A DNA stretch of 42,745 nucleotides from Candidatus Sumerlaeota bacterium (GCA_026398575.1 JAPLSP010000651.1:1-42745), one strand, 5' to 3'; shown: positions 1 through 8,179, counted from the stretch's first letter. Numbers and translations: made by a program. The notes: a model not told the origin generated them from the sequence alone.

Positions 1-1226
1 GCAAAGGCCGCGTTGTTGGCATTGTCCGCATTTGCCGCCTGCGTGGCGAAGTCGGCCAACGCCGCCCGGTCCGCCGCATCCGCATAACTCGCCGTGGAGG
101 CCCAATCGGCATTGATCGCCACATCGGCCACGTCGGCGAACGCCGCCGTGGTGGCGTGGTCGGCGTCAGCGGCCAGGTCGGCGCGATCGGCGAAGGAGGC
201 GCTGGTGGCCGTATCGGCCTGCGTGGCGCGCAGGATCGTTATGTCATCGGGCACCTGCGCATCCGTCACCGCTCCGCCAAGATTTTGGAGGTTGTGCGTA
301 TGGACCGCATCCGATTTTCCCGCCAAGCCATTTGCCAAACTCTCGGTCGTGGCAAAATCCGTCGCGAGCAATTCGCCCAAGCGCTCGGCGTTGCGAGCGG
401 CGGCGGCGTAAGCGGCGGTTCCAGCATCGGTGGCATAAATGGCCGCGCCGGCGTTGGCGGCATAGGCGGCCGTCGTGGCGACGTCCGCCAGGAGAGCCGT
501 GCCCGCCGCATTGGCGAATGCCGCCGCGTTCGCGAATGCCGCCGCGTTTGCGAACGCCGCCGTCGTGGCGGTGTCGGCGCTTGCGGCGGAATCCGCTCTG
601 CCGGCGCTGGCGGCGCGCTGGATCGTGATGTCATCCGGCACTTGCGCGTCGGTGATCGCGCCGCCTAAGTCCTGCAGATTATGCAAATGCGCCACATCGG
701 CTTTGCCGGCCAGGCCGGCGGCCAGCCCGGCGGTGGTGGGGAAGTCCGCGCCGTGGCGGCCATCCAGCATGTCTGCGTTCAGTCCCGATCCTTCGCCGTC
801 GCGGGCCAGCTTCTGCGCATACATTACGCTGGTGACGCGTATGCGCTGGGGGAAGACATCCGCCGCGTCAATGGATCCGTCGGGAGGAGCGGCGCTGTCA
901 ATCGCCAGTTCATAGTAAGGGGAATTGGCCGCGAGCGTTTCGGCGGGCGGCGTTACTTCAATGGCGAAACGCCCGGCATTGGTGACGGCAACGGTTCCCA
1001 TGATCGCGGCGCCAAGTGTGGCGCCGCCGGTTTCAGCGTCATAAAACTGGACCCGATAAACCCGCGCTCCGCTCAATGCTTTGCCGCTCCCATCCGTCAG
1101 TTTGCCTTGAATCAGGATGCTGGATGGCGCCGCCAGGACGCCGAGGGGCGCGCATATTGCCATTGCGAGCAAGACAGTCATGCCGGCGATTTCGTGACTG
1201 ATGGCCATTTGCTGTTTGATGCTCAT
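1..1226 (-). CDS. Exported Ala/Asp-rich repeat protein, N-terminal part (runs off the left edge)
   Basis: The minus strand is open from an ATG at 1226 to the window edge, giving about 408 residues with no stop. A Shine-Dalgarno-like GGGGAAG precedes the ATG. The order is: signal peptide (hydrophobic stretch ending near VLAAP); a segment like the common bacterial 'IQGKLTDGSGKALSG...VQFYDAETGG' module; a 'PQRIRVTSVMYAQKL' segment; then 'ADMLDGRHGADF', which resembles the LDG repeat of phage tail-fibre-like proteins. After that comes a long low-complexity tract of ADTATTAAFANAA-type units. A block containing HNLQ-LGGA-TDAQVPDDITI-RA occurs twice, 129 codons apart. This architecture is seen in large surface or fibre-like proteins of environmental bacteria. 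The function is unknown; a surface adhesin or appendage is an inference. Plus-strand open frames here are shadows caused by the GC/Ala bias. Confidence 0.8.
   Translation of the reverse strand, partial: MSIKQQMAISHEIAGMTVLLAMAICAPLGVLAAPSSILIQGKLTDGSGKALSGARVYRVQFYDAETGGATLGAAIMGTVAVTNAGRFAIEVTPPAETLAANSPYYELAIDSAAPPDGSIDAADVFPQRIRVTSVMYAQKLARDGEGSGLNADMLDGRHGADFPTTAGLAAGLAGKADVAHLHNLQDLGGAITDAQVPDDITIQRAASAGRADSAASADTATTAAFANAAAFANAAAFANAAGTALLADVATTAAYAANAGAAIYATDAGTAAYAAAARNAERLGELLATDFATTESLANGLAGKSDAVHTHNLQNLGGAVTDAQVPDDITILRATQADTATSASFADRADLAADADHATTAAFADVADVAINADWASTASYADAADRAALADFATQAANADNANNAAF
226..695 (-). repeat. Two copies of a coding repeat block with 387-bp period
   Basis: About 81 bp at 226-306 and 613-695 encode two near-identical blocks on the minus strand (HTHNLQNLGGAVTDAQV... 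and HLHNLQDLGGAITDAQV..., both followed by PDDITI-RA). They are 387 bp apart, an exact multiple of three, so the repeat is a protein-level module. The DNA between them encodes Ala/Asp/Thr-rich degenerate units. Confidence 0.75.
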
Positions 1227-1528
1227 GCTTCTTCCCCTTTCGGATCAAGATGATTTGCCGCAGCTGCATAAGCGAAGGATGGAGATTGCCACTTACAGTA
1301 CCGCGGTTATTTTTGTGCTTTGGTTTGTAACAAACTAACAGATCAATACATAAAAACTAGCTCCTCCATGATACTGCAATACTATTAAAGCCCAAAGAAA
1401 CGCATTTTTCAAGGAATATTTGCGCGATTATTGCTTCATCATTCAGCGCTTCCCGTTATCCAAGCGCTTATCGTGACTGTCCATAAAAAGAATGCATAAT
1501 TATTGTCAGGGAATTCCCGAAAGGACGC
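1227..1528. other. Divergent AT-rich intergenic region
   Basis: This 302-bp gap separates the minus-strand repeat protein from the plus-strand cupin gene. It is visibly more AT-rich than its neighbours and should hold both promoters. One palindromic operator candidate (1320-1338) was seen. No convincing -35/-10 pair could be fixed by eye. Confidence 0.5.
1320..1338. promoter_or_regulatory. Candidate palindromic operator
   Basis: TTGGTTTGT-A-ACAAACTAA is a 19-bp inverted repeat with 9-bp arms, one mismatch and a one-base centre. GTTTGT/ACAAAC half-sites are typical of ROK-family sugar repressors such as XylR. Its place in the divergent promoter region supports a regulatory role. No regulator gene is present in the window, so the link is inference. 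Confidence 0.3.
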
Positions 1529-1822
1529 TTGGAGCTCATCAAAGCCGTCTGCGACGTCATTGGCTGCGCCATCCTCGAGCCCGGGTGGAGATGGGCAACG
1601 TCGGTTCAGCCCATCGCCAAGACAAAAAGCTGCGAAGCGCCCCACTTGCAGTATCATGTGGCGGGCGTACTGAGAGTTCGAATGGACGACGGCAGCGAGT
1701 TCGACTGCCGGCCTGGCGACATTTCCCTGGTTCCCCCCGGCCACGACGCATGGGTGGTGGGAGATGAACCGGCGATCATCGTTGACTTCCAGGGCATGAC
1801 CGACTACGCAAAGCCTCGATAG
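1529..1822 (+). CDS. Small cupin-domain protein
   Basis: This is a 97-residue single-domain cupin. It contains an EPGWRW-type first strand, APH-QYHV, a GVLRVRMDDGSEF turn, and PGDISLVPPGHDAWVVGDEP. Members of this family are usually about 110-120 residues. Their binding role is mostly unassigned; a sugar- or metal-binding sensor or storage role is possible. The start is uncertain. TTG at 1529 is the first acceptable codon, but the family-like residues REFPKGR are encoded just upstream in the same frame, back to a stop at 1484. An ATG at 1492 lies in another frame and would need a one-base shift to join them. The N-terminus may therefore be damaged. The 3' end overlaps the convergent hydrolase gene by 47 bp. 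Confidence 0.65.
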   Translation: MELIKAVCDVIGCAILEPGWRWATSVQPIAKTKSCEAPHLQYHVAGVLRVRMDDGSEFDCRPGDISLVPPGHDAWVVGDEPAIIVDFQGMTDYAKPR

Positions 1823-2840
1823 ATTCAGATTGGCGCAGGAGCATCGGCTTGAAGGCATCCGGCCATTTTGTGCCGGGGCCGTTACCGGCGCCGATATGGA
1901 AAGCGCCGTGGCCTCCGGTTGGAACGATGAACAGCTGAACCTCGCCGCCCTGCCGTTTCACCGCATCTGCAATTTGCAGCGCAAAGGACGTGGGCGCGGT
2001 CTTGTCGTCTTGGGCCGAGGCGATGAACACGGGCGGAGGATTCTTGAGCACGGGATAGGCCGTGGCGGGTTTGCCGTTCGGCCAGGGGCACATCAGCGCC
2101 ATGAAATCCGGACGGCATGAATATTTTTCGACCGGATCGGAGGCGCCGGGATTCCCCGCGTCGAAGCTTCCCAGCAGGTTCAAACAAATGTTTCCTCCGG
2201 CGGAATAGCCCTGAACGCCGACCCGCGCGGGGTTGATGCCCCATTCATCCGCATGTTGTCGGATGATCCGCACCGCGCGCGCGCAGTCCGTGGTCGCATC
2301 GCTGGCGGCATTGTTGGCGCCGTAGCGCGTCCGATACTTAAGGCCGAACACCACAACACCCTGATCGCCGAATAATTTGACGACATTGCCAATGTGCAGC
2401 CCCATAGCCAGATGGCTGTAGCCGCCGCCGGGACAGATCATGAACGCGACGCGGTTGCGTTCCGGCTTCGGCGGAAGATAAACCCAAAGCTCCGGGACCG
2501 AAACATTCCTGATGCGCTCGTTCACGATGCTCTCGGTGTTGGGCGAAGCGACCAACCCCGGCGCGTCGCCCGGCCAGAGACGAAGGACCTGGCTCGGCGC
2601 CGGCCAGGGCAACTTCGCGCTTGACGCTTGCTGATTCCCGGCCGGCTTCTCGCCCGGAGCGGTCTTTGCCGCTTTTGTTGTCGGAGCGTTGTCAGCCGTC
2701 TCAGCGGCATGGCTGATACTTTCGCCTGATAGCAATCCCACTCCCAGCAGTCCCACTCCCAACAGCCTCACTCCCAGCAGCCAGGCGCCGAAGATTATCC
2801 GGCCAATTCGAGCCCACTTAATTTGTCTGTTCTGATTCAT
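1776..2840 (-). CDS. Exported alpha/beta-hydrolase (acetyl-xylan-esterase-like)
   Basis: The protein has 354 residues. After a signal peptide and a Thr/Ala/Lys-rich linker comes an alpha/beta-hydrolase of the carbohydrate-esterase (BD-FAE/Axe) type. Visible elements are an oxyanion PGGGY at 137-141, the nucleophile elbow GYSAG with Ser213, an acid in QDDK near 278-279, and His311 in GGHGAF. The triad looks complete. It probably removes acetyl or other acyl groups from a polysaccharide in the periplasm or outside the cell. It lies 33 bp downstream of a GH106 gene on the same strand, so the two are probably co-transcribed. Its last residues (after about SESIEAL) read into the convergent cupin gene and may be a recent extension. 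The signal-peptide core consists of LLGVG repeats encoded by a 15-bp tandem repeat. Confidence 0.85.
   Translation of the reverse strand: MNQNRQIKWARIGRIIFGAWLLGVRLLGVGLLGVGLLSGESISHAAETADNAPTTKAAKTAPGEKPAGNQQASSAKLPWPAPSQVLRLWPGDAPGLVASPNTESIVNERIRNVSVPELWVYLPPKPERNRVAFMICPGGGYSHLAMGLHIGNVVKLFGDQGVVVFGLKYRTRYGANNAASDATTDCARAVRIIRQHADEWGINPARVGVQGYSAGGNICLNLLGSFDAGNPGASDPVEKYSCRPDFMALMCPWPNGKPATAYPVLKNPPPVFIASAQDDKTAPTSFALQIADAVKRQGGEVQLFIVPTGGHGAFHIGAGNGPGTKWPDAFKPMLLRQSESIEALRSRSCPGSQR
2731..2775 (-). repeat. 15-bp tandem repeat (x3) encoding the signal-peptide core
   Basis: Three adjacent 15-bp units (2731-2745, 2746-2760, 2761-2775) differ at only a few positions. On the coding strand each gives about LLGVG. 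They build the hydrophobic core of the hydrolase signal peptide. Confidence 0.85.
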
Positions 2841-2873
2841 GGATATTTTTCTTCGTTGTTTTGCTCATCCACA

Positions 2874-5762
2874 TCACTTGTTTTCCGCCTGCTCCGCCAC
2901 CTGTATGGTGACCGGTCCCAGCAAGCCGGAGGGGAGCAGTTGGCTGGCTTGGGTGTACTTCGTCATATTGGTGCGGGTGAGGCGTTTTTCCTTCGGCAGA
3001 AAGGTATCGCCGATGAGTCGGTTGGGCCACAGATTTACCACGTCAATCTCAAGATCATTTGCGCCGGCTTTGAGCGCGCTCATCACGTCCACACGAAACG
3101 GCTTGGTCCAGAGCACCCCTAAATTCTGCCCGTTGAGTCGTACTGCCGCAAGTTCCCGGACATCGCCGAGATCCAGCGCGACTTTGCCAGCGACCTTCTC
3201 CGCGACCGTGAACTTCTGGCAATAGGTCGCTTTGCCCGAGTAGTATTTGATTCCGTCCTCCGGGCGCTGGGTCCAATCCGTGAGCGCTGCAAAGGTCGCC
3301 TCCTGCGGGCCGCCCCATTTGGGATCGAAGCGGACCATCCACGGCCCCGTCAGTTTCTGTATTGGCTTAAACTCTATCCAGTTTTTGCCGGAACGCGCAG
3401 TCTCGCTCGTGGACTTGCGGAAGACGACGAACACTGAACCAAAGGGGTCGAACTGAATCGGCATGATCGTGCGCCCCTTTTCCTGTCGGAAGGCGCCCGC
3501 CTCGCGGACTTGCCCGGTCACCGGGTCCCACATTTCCGGAATCTTGCCGCTGACGCGGAAGGCGCATTCCACCCGCTCCACCGGCTGCCAGCGGCTGGAC
3601 ACGAAGTAAATGTCGCCCTCATTGGTCTTGCGGTGAATCCAGTCAATCAACCCTTTGGGGCTGACGCCGGAGCATTCGAAGTCGGGCGCCACGCCGTCAT
3701 CGAGCAGAACTTGCATGACTGGTTTTCCCCAAATGACGCGCCCCTTACCCACGGGCTGCACTGTAGGCGCCGCTGGATTGCCCGAACCCCACAGCCGGTC
3801 GGCGAGCGCCCTGAATTCGGCGGGATTATCCATCAGCCCATACGGCCCCGGCGGGCGATTCCCCACGATGGTCGCCCCTGCCTCCACCATGGAAACGAGT
3901 CTGCGCAGGACTTCAACCGGGAGCGGTTCCTTCTCCGGCAGCGCCAGCAGCCGGTAACTCAATCCATCGGGCAGCACGATGCGCCCATCCTTCACGCTCA
4001 TCCGCGTGAGGAGGATTTCGGTGTTGGTGTAGTCGTAATCATAGCGGCCTGCGAGCGCCCCTTGCGCGGCCTTGAACGGCTTCGGCTTGCCGATTCCATC
4101 GCCGTTATAGAAAGCCACGTCCGCCGCAAACACCCCCTGCTGGAGCATATACGAGCAGCGCGCCAAGTACTCAAGGAAAGGCGGCGACTGGTCCCACCAC
4201 GTGATGAAGCGGTTGAAATAAGTGCCGGCCCAATAAACCACGCCGGGCTTGGCGTCCATCCAGGGCGAAAAGTTGTAGCCATGGATGCATGGCCGGGTCA
4301 GCCCGTCGCAGTACGCCTGATCGGCGCACGGTTTCATATAGAAAGGCGATTCGCGCCAGGGATCGTTGCCGCCCGTGAAGGCCTCGCAGAAAACATCTTT
4401 CATCCCATAGCCGTGGGCGGCGGCGGCGGCGTCGCGCAGCAGAAAACGGGTGGCGTCGCCGACGCCCCGATGCGTGCCGGGCATCCAGAACTCGCCCATG
4501 GACACGTCGCACCGCGAGACGCTTTTGAGCAGATCGGTTTGCATTTGATGCGGCCCGGCGGCCTCGGAATAGAATTTTAGATTGTTGGCTTTGGCCAGGG
4601 CCGTGTGCCGGGCGTAGTGGCCATCGGCGTACAAGTCGCTGATGATGAGTTGATAGTCGCGTTGGAAGCACGCGCTCTGTCCGGCGTCGCCGATTACGCG
4701 TCCCGCCAGCGCCGGCAGCCAGGATTTGATGTCGTAGCCGCGACGCTTGCGGAACTCTTCCGGAAACCGCGCCGTCCAGGTTTGCTTGCCGCCCTCGTAG
4801 CTGTCGCACTCGACAAACGTGAGTCCCTTGCGTTCCTCCGGCGACATCTCCTTGAGTACTTTCGCCATGGTGGCGTCCCACTTTTTGTCCATGGCCTCGC
4901 CGCTCAGGTGATCAATCACCCTGGCTTTGGGAGAGATCGTGTGCCCGAAGCGCAGGATCACCCAATTCCCTGCCGGCGCGTCCCATTGCAGGCGTCCGGC
5001 GGCATCCATCCGGCTGCTCAGTTCCACGACCTGCGCCGGCTGCGCATCCCCTTTGGCCGGCAGCGCCAGCACGGCGATATCCCGGTAAAACACCGGCGTC
5101 TTGTCTTTTTTCAGGGGCGCTTTTTCCGGCAGGGCGAGCGCCCCATCCACCTTCACAGGCCCTTTGATTTCTTTGATCGAATAAACCAGCGACTGCTCGG
5201 CGTATTCGGCGGGCAGGTCTTGCAGTTCACATCCGAAGCCGCCAACGGCGACACCCAGTTCCAGACCCAGGCGTCCCGATTCCTTGGCTGCGCGCCGGAC
5301 GATTTTCCGCCACTCGTCCGACCACATCAGGTTGCCCTTCTCCATTTCCTCCGCTATCGCGCCGGGGCCATTATATTCAGCGGTCTTCTCCACGCGGTTT
5401 TCGGTCTCGCCATAGACAAGCTTGCTGCCGCGCCGGAGTCCCCCGCCTCCCGGCGTATAGATCAAACACGAAACCACCCCTTTGGCCTTCATCTCCTCCA
5501 TATCCCGCGTAATCACGGCGTCCGGAACCGCGCCGTAGGGCAGCATGAAGCCATAAACTGCCGGCCGGGCTGTGGCGGGTGGGTTGAGAAATGCTTTTGC
5601 CAGGTCATCCGCAGCGGCGGGGTCCTCGGCCTGACAGGATGCCGTGAACGCCCAGCCGGCGCAGAACACGCCGAGCATGCCGAGCTTGCCGAGCACGCCG
5701 AGCTTGCCGAGCACGCCTAGCTTGCCGAGCACGCTATGCTTTATCATTGTTTGCTTCATCAT
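2874..5762 (-). CDS. GH106-like alpha-L-rhamnosidase (copy 1)
   Basis: The protein has 962 residues with a signal peptide. After LNPPATARP, typical of the family start, come an (alpha/beta)8-like catalytic part, the DAPAGNWVILRFGH insert, and VECDSYEGG (D320-E323), which matches the D-S-[YW]-E motif shared by all four GH106 proteins here. Further on are RRGYDIKSWLPALAGR, GEFWMPG and EAFTGG. A C-terminal beta-sandwich (about 800-960) carries GPW-VRFDPKWGGP, YYSGKATY and LDLGDV---AVRLNG, ending in LPSGLLGPV. GH106 enzymes are inverting, calcium-dependent alpha-L-rhamnosidases acting on pectic and other rhamnose-containing glycans. The substrate here is unknown. It is the first gene of a minus-strand pair with the hydrolase. 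The signal peptide is encoded by an 18-bp tandem repeat. Confidence 0.85.
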   Translation of the reverse strand: MMKQTMIKHSVLGKLGVLGKLGVLGKLGMLGVFCAGWAFTASCQAEDPAAADDLAKAFLNPPATARPAVYGFMLPYGAVPDAVITRDMEEMKAKGVVSCLIYTPGGGGLRRGSKLVYGETENRVEKTAEYNGPGAIAEEMEKGNLMWSDEWRKIVRRAAKESGRLGLELGVAVGGFGCELQDLPAEYAEQSLVYSIKEIKGPVKVDGALALPEKAPLKKDKTPVFYRDIAVLALPAKGDAQPAQVVELSSRMDAAGRLQWDAPAGNWVILRFGHTISPKARVIDHLSGEAMDKKWDATMAKVLKEMSPEERKGLTFVECDSYEGGKQTWTARFPEEFRKRRGYDIKSWLPALAGRVIGDAGQSACFQRDYQLIISDLYADGHYARHTALAKANNLKFYSEAAGPHQMQTDLLKSVSRCDVSMGEFWMPGTHRGVGDATRFLLRDAAAAAHGYGMKDVFCEAFTGGNDPWRESPFYMKPCADQAYCDGLTRPCIHGYNFSPWMDAKPGVVYWAGTYFNRFITWWDQSPPFLEYLARCSYMLQQGVFAADVAFYNGDGIGKPKPFKAAQGALAGRYDYDYTNTEILLTRMSVKDGRIVLPDGLSYRLLALPEKEPLPVEVLRRLVSMVEAGATIVGNRPPGPYGLMDNPAEFRALADRLWGSGNPAAPTVQPVGKGRVIWGKPVMQVLLDDGVAPDFECSGVSPKGLIDWIHRKTNEGDIYFVSSRWQPVERVECAFRVSGKIPEMWDPVTGQVREAGAFRQEKGRTIMPIQFDPFGSVFVVFRKSTSETARSGKNWIEFKPIQKLTGPWMVRFDPKWGGPQEATFAALTDWTQRPEDGIKYYSGKATYCQKFTVAEKVAGKVALDLGDVRELAAVRLNGQNLGVLWTKPFRVDVMSALKAGANDLEIDVVNLWPNRLIGDTFLPKEKRLTRTNMTKYTQASQLLPSGLLGPVTIQVAEQAENK
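5682..5735 (-). repeat. 18-bp tandem repeat (x3) encoding the signal-peptide core
   Basis: Units at 5682-5699, 5700-5717 and 5718-5735 are near-identical, and a 9-bp half unit precedes them. They encode VLGKLG repeats in the GH106 signal peptide. The unit itself is an imperfect 9-bp duplication. Confidence 0.85.
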
Positions 5763-5932
5763 GTATGCTTCTCTGTTTTGCGGTTGGAGTAAGGATTAAG
5801 AGCGATGGTCAGCTCAAACCAAAAATCGGCGTCCTTTTCCCTCCGTGAAATCATAACAACCGAGAGCGGAACCTAACGAACTTCATAAAAAATGCAATGG
5901 CAATTTTATTTAGGGGACGTTCACTCTGTGGC

Positions 5933-6025
5933 TATGCCGTTATCACGCGTCGAACGACAACATGCTGTCGTTTCTTGCTATCGGTGCTATCCGGGGAATC
6001 CGTGGTGGTATTTTAACCACGGATT
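5933..6025. repeat. Dispersed palindromic element, degenerate copy
   Basis: This begins with TATGCC and then has AACGACAACATG/CTGTCGTT (a near-perfect palindrome). It ends with AATCCGTGGT (5997-6006), a 9-base loop and ACCACGGATT (6016-6025). The same order of blocks occurs at 37229-37339, where both palindromes are perfect, so these are two copies of one element. Confidence 0.7.
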
Positions 6026-6138
6026 TCAAGGAGTACACGGAAACTACTGCGCATAGCGAAAGGATTCCAATCAGCCAACAAGAATTCCCTTGTCTATCCC
6101 AGTCGGCAGGTGCTTAAATTTCCGTTTCGGGCAGACAG

Positions 6139-6170
6139 CAGGAAGGCGGGAAGGCAGGAAGGCGGGAAGG
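6139..6170. repeat. 16-bp tandem duplication
   Basis: CAGGAAGGCGGGAAGG occurs twice head to tail (6139-6154 and 6155-6170), with a further partial AAGGCGG after it. It is a simple purine-rich repeat in non-coding DNA. Confidence 0.75.
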
Positions 6171-6404
6171 CAAGGCGGAGTCAGACGTTGACAATAGCGA
6201 TTCTAGAACTACAGAATTCGATTCCGCTGAAAAACCTTGAGAGCCTGTTAGCCTGCAGTTCCGGCAGGTGGCCGTTTTTTTTCGCTGACGCGCAATCATC
6301 GGAGCGAGGCAGGAGCATCGCAAGGCGATTCGCCTGCGGGACTACTGTTTTCCTACTTTTACGGGCCGTTTTCCACGTTGGGACTCCTCTTTCCTTGGAT
6401 TTTG

Positions 6405-7010
6405 TCAGCCTGCGAATGCAGGTATCGCCACTCTTTCGACTGCAAGGCCACAGACCTGCGCCGCTTGCCATGAGATTCGACGGAACAGGCGCCGGATGTT
6501 GCAGGCGGCGCCGATGAGATAGTTCTGGAGGCGGACCTTTCGCTTGCCGCGATAGCGAGCACGACGCAGGCCATAGCCGCGCACCAGTTCGCTTTGCGTG
6601 CCTTCAATGGCGTTGCGCCGGCGCATTTCGTGTTGGAATGCCTCCGTCTGCATTTCCCGACGGCGGGCTTGAAGCAGGGAGTGCCATTCGCCGACCACGA
6701 AGGAGCGGTGGCTTTGGCCGGAACTGACGCACTGAGCGAGCAACGGGCAACTACCGCAAACGGCGTTGCTCCATTCGATGCGGAAGGTCACCTTGCCGCT
6801 ACTCTTCTCCACCAGGCGGCTGACGTTGCTGCTGCGTTGACCGGCGGGACAAACGGCGTAACGCTCCTCGACGTGGACGTCGAACGCCTCGACGACGAAG
6901 ACCTTGCCGCGGTCCGGCGAAGCCGGCGCCGGTCCGCGCAATTCGCGCCCCTGTTCCAACGCTTCATGAAGGGCTTCACCCCAAATGTAGCCGCCGTCCC
7001 CATTGCGGGC
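6405..7010 (-). pseudogene. IS1182-family transposase, C-terminal remnant
   Basis: About 200 residues are readable on the minus strand, entering from GDGGYIWGEAL near 7000. Diagnostic pieces are EQGRELRGPAPASP, VCPAGQ, C-SCPLLAQC, and the conserved C-terminal block MRRRNAIEGTQSELVRGYG followed by GLRRARYRGKRKVRLQNYL. Full IS1182-type DDE transposases are about 450-550 residues, so the N-terminal half, including most of the catalytic domain, is missing. The fragment ends where the RAYT unit begins at 7011, which suggests that insertion or a linked deletion removed the rest. No matching N-terminal half was found beyond 8139. Confidence 0.8.
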
Positions 7011-8139
7011 GGGGTCAGACCTTGAATTCTGTAATTCTGGCTTGACACGGGACGGAGTTCTTTATAGGTTTTCCTATGCCTCGTCCACCTCGTATTGACC
7101 GCGCCGACGGTCTTTATCATGTCACCTCGCGTGGCAACGGGCGCGAAAAGATTTTCCATACGAACTCAGACCGTCTGCGATTTCTCTCGCAACTGGAGGA
7201 CAACCTCGACACCTATAACTGCCATCTGTTCGCGTTCGTTTTGATGGACAATCATTTTCATCTGCTCATCCGGACGCCAGAGGCCAATCTGTCGCGATTC
7301 ATGCAGCGACTTGTTACAAGCTACGCCATGTATGCCCGCTATAAACATCGCAAACCCGGCCACCAATTCCAGGGGCGCTTCAAAGCCAAATTGATCGAAA
7401 GCGACCGGTATCTGCGGCAGGTCTCGCGTTATATCCATCTCAATCCCATCCGCACCAAGCCTTGCGCAAAGCTATCAGCGAAGGAGCGGCTCCAGAAGCT
7501 CAATGACTATCGCTGGAGCTCCTACCGCAGCTATATTGGCGCACACGCGGCGGATGTTCCGGTGATCGAACGCGAGTTGCTGAAGCAGTTCTTGAAGGCG
7601 CCGATGGAAGACGATGCGCCGGCAAATGCGCCAGGTGAAACCGCTTCGCCGGACTGGGCAGGCGCGCGCGCGTCTTATCGGCGATACGTGGAGTCATGCG
7701 TTCTGGAGACCGACGCCGTGACGCTCCATGCGATGCATATCAGCGCATACGTCATCGGGTCCGATGCTTACGCGCAGGCCATCGAGACCGAATTGGGCAA
7801 ACAGCGCGGAGCGGATTCGCCGGGCGCGGCGCCGGAAGATATTGCCCTGCCGCGCCAGCAGGCGGCGATTGAAAGCATCGTGGCGGCAGTGGCGAAATAT
7901 TATGGCGTTGATCCAGCGCTTGTGACGCGGCATGGCCTGGCGGCGGGCGATGCAAAAGCGGCGGCGGTGGAGTTGGCGTGCCTGCTGTCAGGCTGCACGC
8001 AGCGCAAAATCGGCCAATACTTTGGCGGCATTTCCACCTCGGCGATAAGCAAAATCCGCGCGCGCATACGACGGGCGGCAAAGAACGACGCACTAAAAAG
8101 AGCAATTGCAGAAATTAGATGTACAGAATTCATGACCCC
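7011..8139 (+). mobile_element. RAYT (REP-associated transposase) unit with imperfect terminal repeats
   Basis: The left end reads GGGGTCA then, after 5 bases, TGAATTCTGTA. The right end, reverse-complemented from 8139, reads GGGGTCATGAATTCTGTA. The ends are therefore inverted copies differing by a 5-base indel. Similar GGGGTCA termini are often seen beside Y1-type transposase genes. The unit encloses the transposase reading frame except its last 13 codons and stop, which lie in the flanking DNA. It abuts the truncated IS1182 gene. Confidence 0.65.
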
Positions 8140-8179
8140 GAGGTCCAATCAACCGCTAACGAACGCTGATCAACGCTAA
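7076..8179 (+). CDS. REP-associated tyrosine transposase (Y1/HUH), with DnaA-C-like tail
   Basis: The protein has 367 residues. The N-terminal Y1_Tnp domain has the IDRADGLYHVTSRG start, the HUH metal site H60-F-H62 in MDNHFHLLI, a candidate catalytic Tyr at 83 or 86, and the downstream GHQFQGRFKAKLI and YIHLNPIR motifs. Residues about 265-345 form a DnaA domain IV-like helix-turn-helix region (AVAKYYGVDPALV...GCTQRKIGQYFGGISTSAI) found in a subset of RAYTs. These enzymes nick and join single-stranded DNA at palindromic repeats. The start ATG has no strong ribosome site. The C-terminus (after about CTEFMT) reads out of the element into host DNA. All key motifs are intact. Confidence 0.9.
   Translation: MPRPPRIDRADGLYHVTSRGNGREKIFHTNSDRLRFLSQLEDNLDTYNCHLFAFVLMDNHFHLLIRTPEANLSRFMQRLVTSYAMYARYKHRKPGHQFQGRFKAKLIESDRYLRQVSRYIHLNPIRTKPCAKLSAKERLQKLNDYRWSSYRSYIGAHAADVPVIERELLKQFLKAPMEDDAPANAPGETASPDWAGARASYRRYVESCVLETDAVTLHAMHISAYVIGSDAYAQAIETELGKQRGADSPGAAPEDIALPRQQAAIESIVAAVAKYYGVDPALVTRHGLAAGDAKAAAVELACLLSGCTQRKIGQYFGGISTSAISKIRARIRRAAKNDALKRAIAEIRCTEFMTPRSNQPLTNADQR

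Larger units (their letters stand above)
5763..6404. other. Repeat-bearing non-coding region
   Basis: This 642-bp gap is upstream of the minus-strand GH106 gene and downstream of the transposase remnant. It has no convincing gene. It holds a dispersed palindromic repeat (5933-6025), a 16-bp tandem duplication (6139-6170), and a hairpin near 6249-6290 (CCTGC/GCAGG) followed by a T-run on the plus strand. The promoter for the GH106/hydrolase pair should lie in its left part, but no clear boxes were seen. Confidence 0.5.

Noticed and set aside
94..1253. Several overlapping plus-strand frames at the left edge
   Set aside because: They are shadows of the minus-strand Ala/Asp repeat protein, whose frame is open to the edge and has family-like modules.
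3510..5720. Two long plus-strand frames (3510-4580 and 4605-5720) opposite GH106 copy 1
   Set aside because: No recognisable domain; the C-terminal HAEHAELAEHAE string is only the antisense of the signal-peptide tandem repeat.
6249..6290. Intrinsic terminator (CCTGC/GCAGG hairpin then T-run, plus strand)
   Set aside because: The stem is only 5-6 bp, other bases lie between stem and T-run, and no plus-strand gene ends upstream.
6110..6517. Small genes in the mobile zone (for example 6110-6517 plus, 6181-6471 minus)
   Set aside because: They have no ribosome site, family motif or coding-like composition, and they run across repeats and the transposase remnant.
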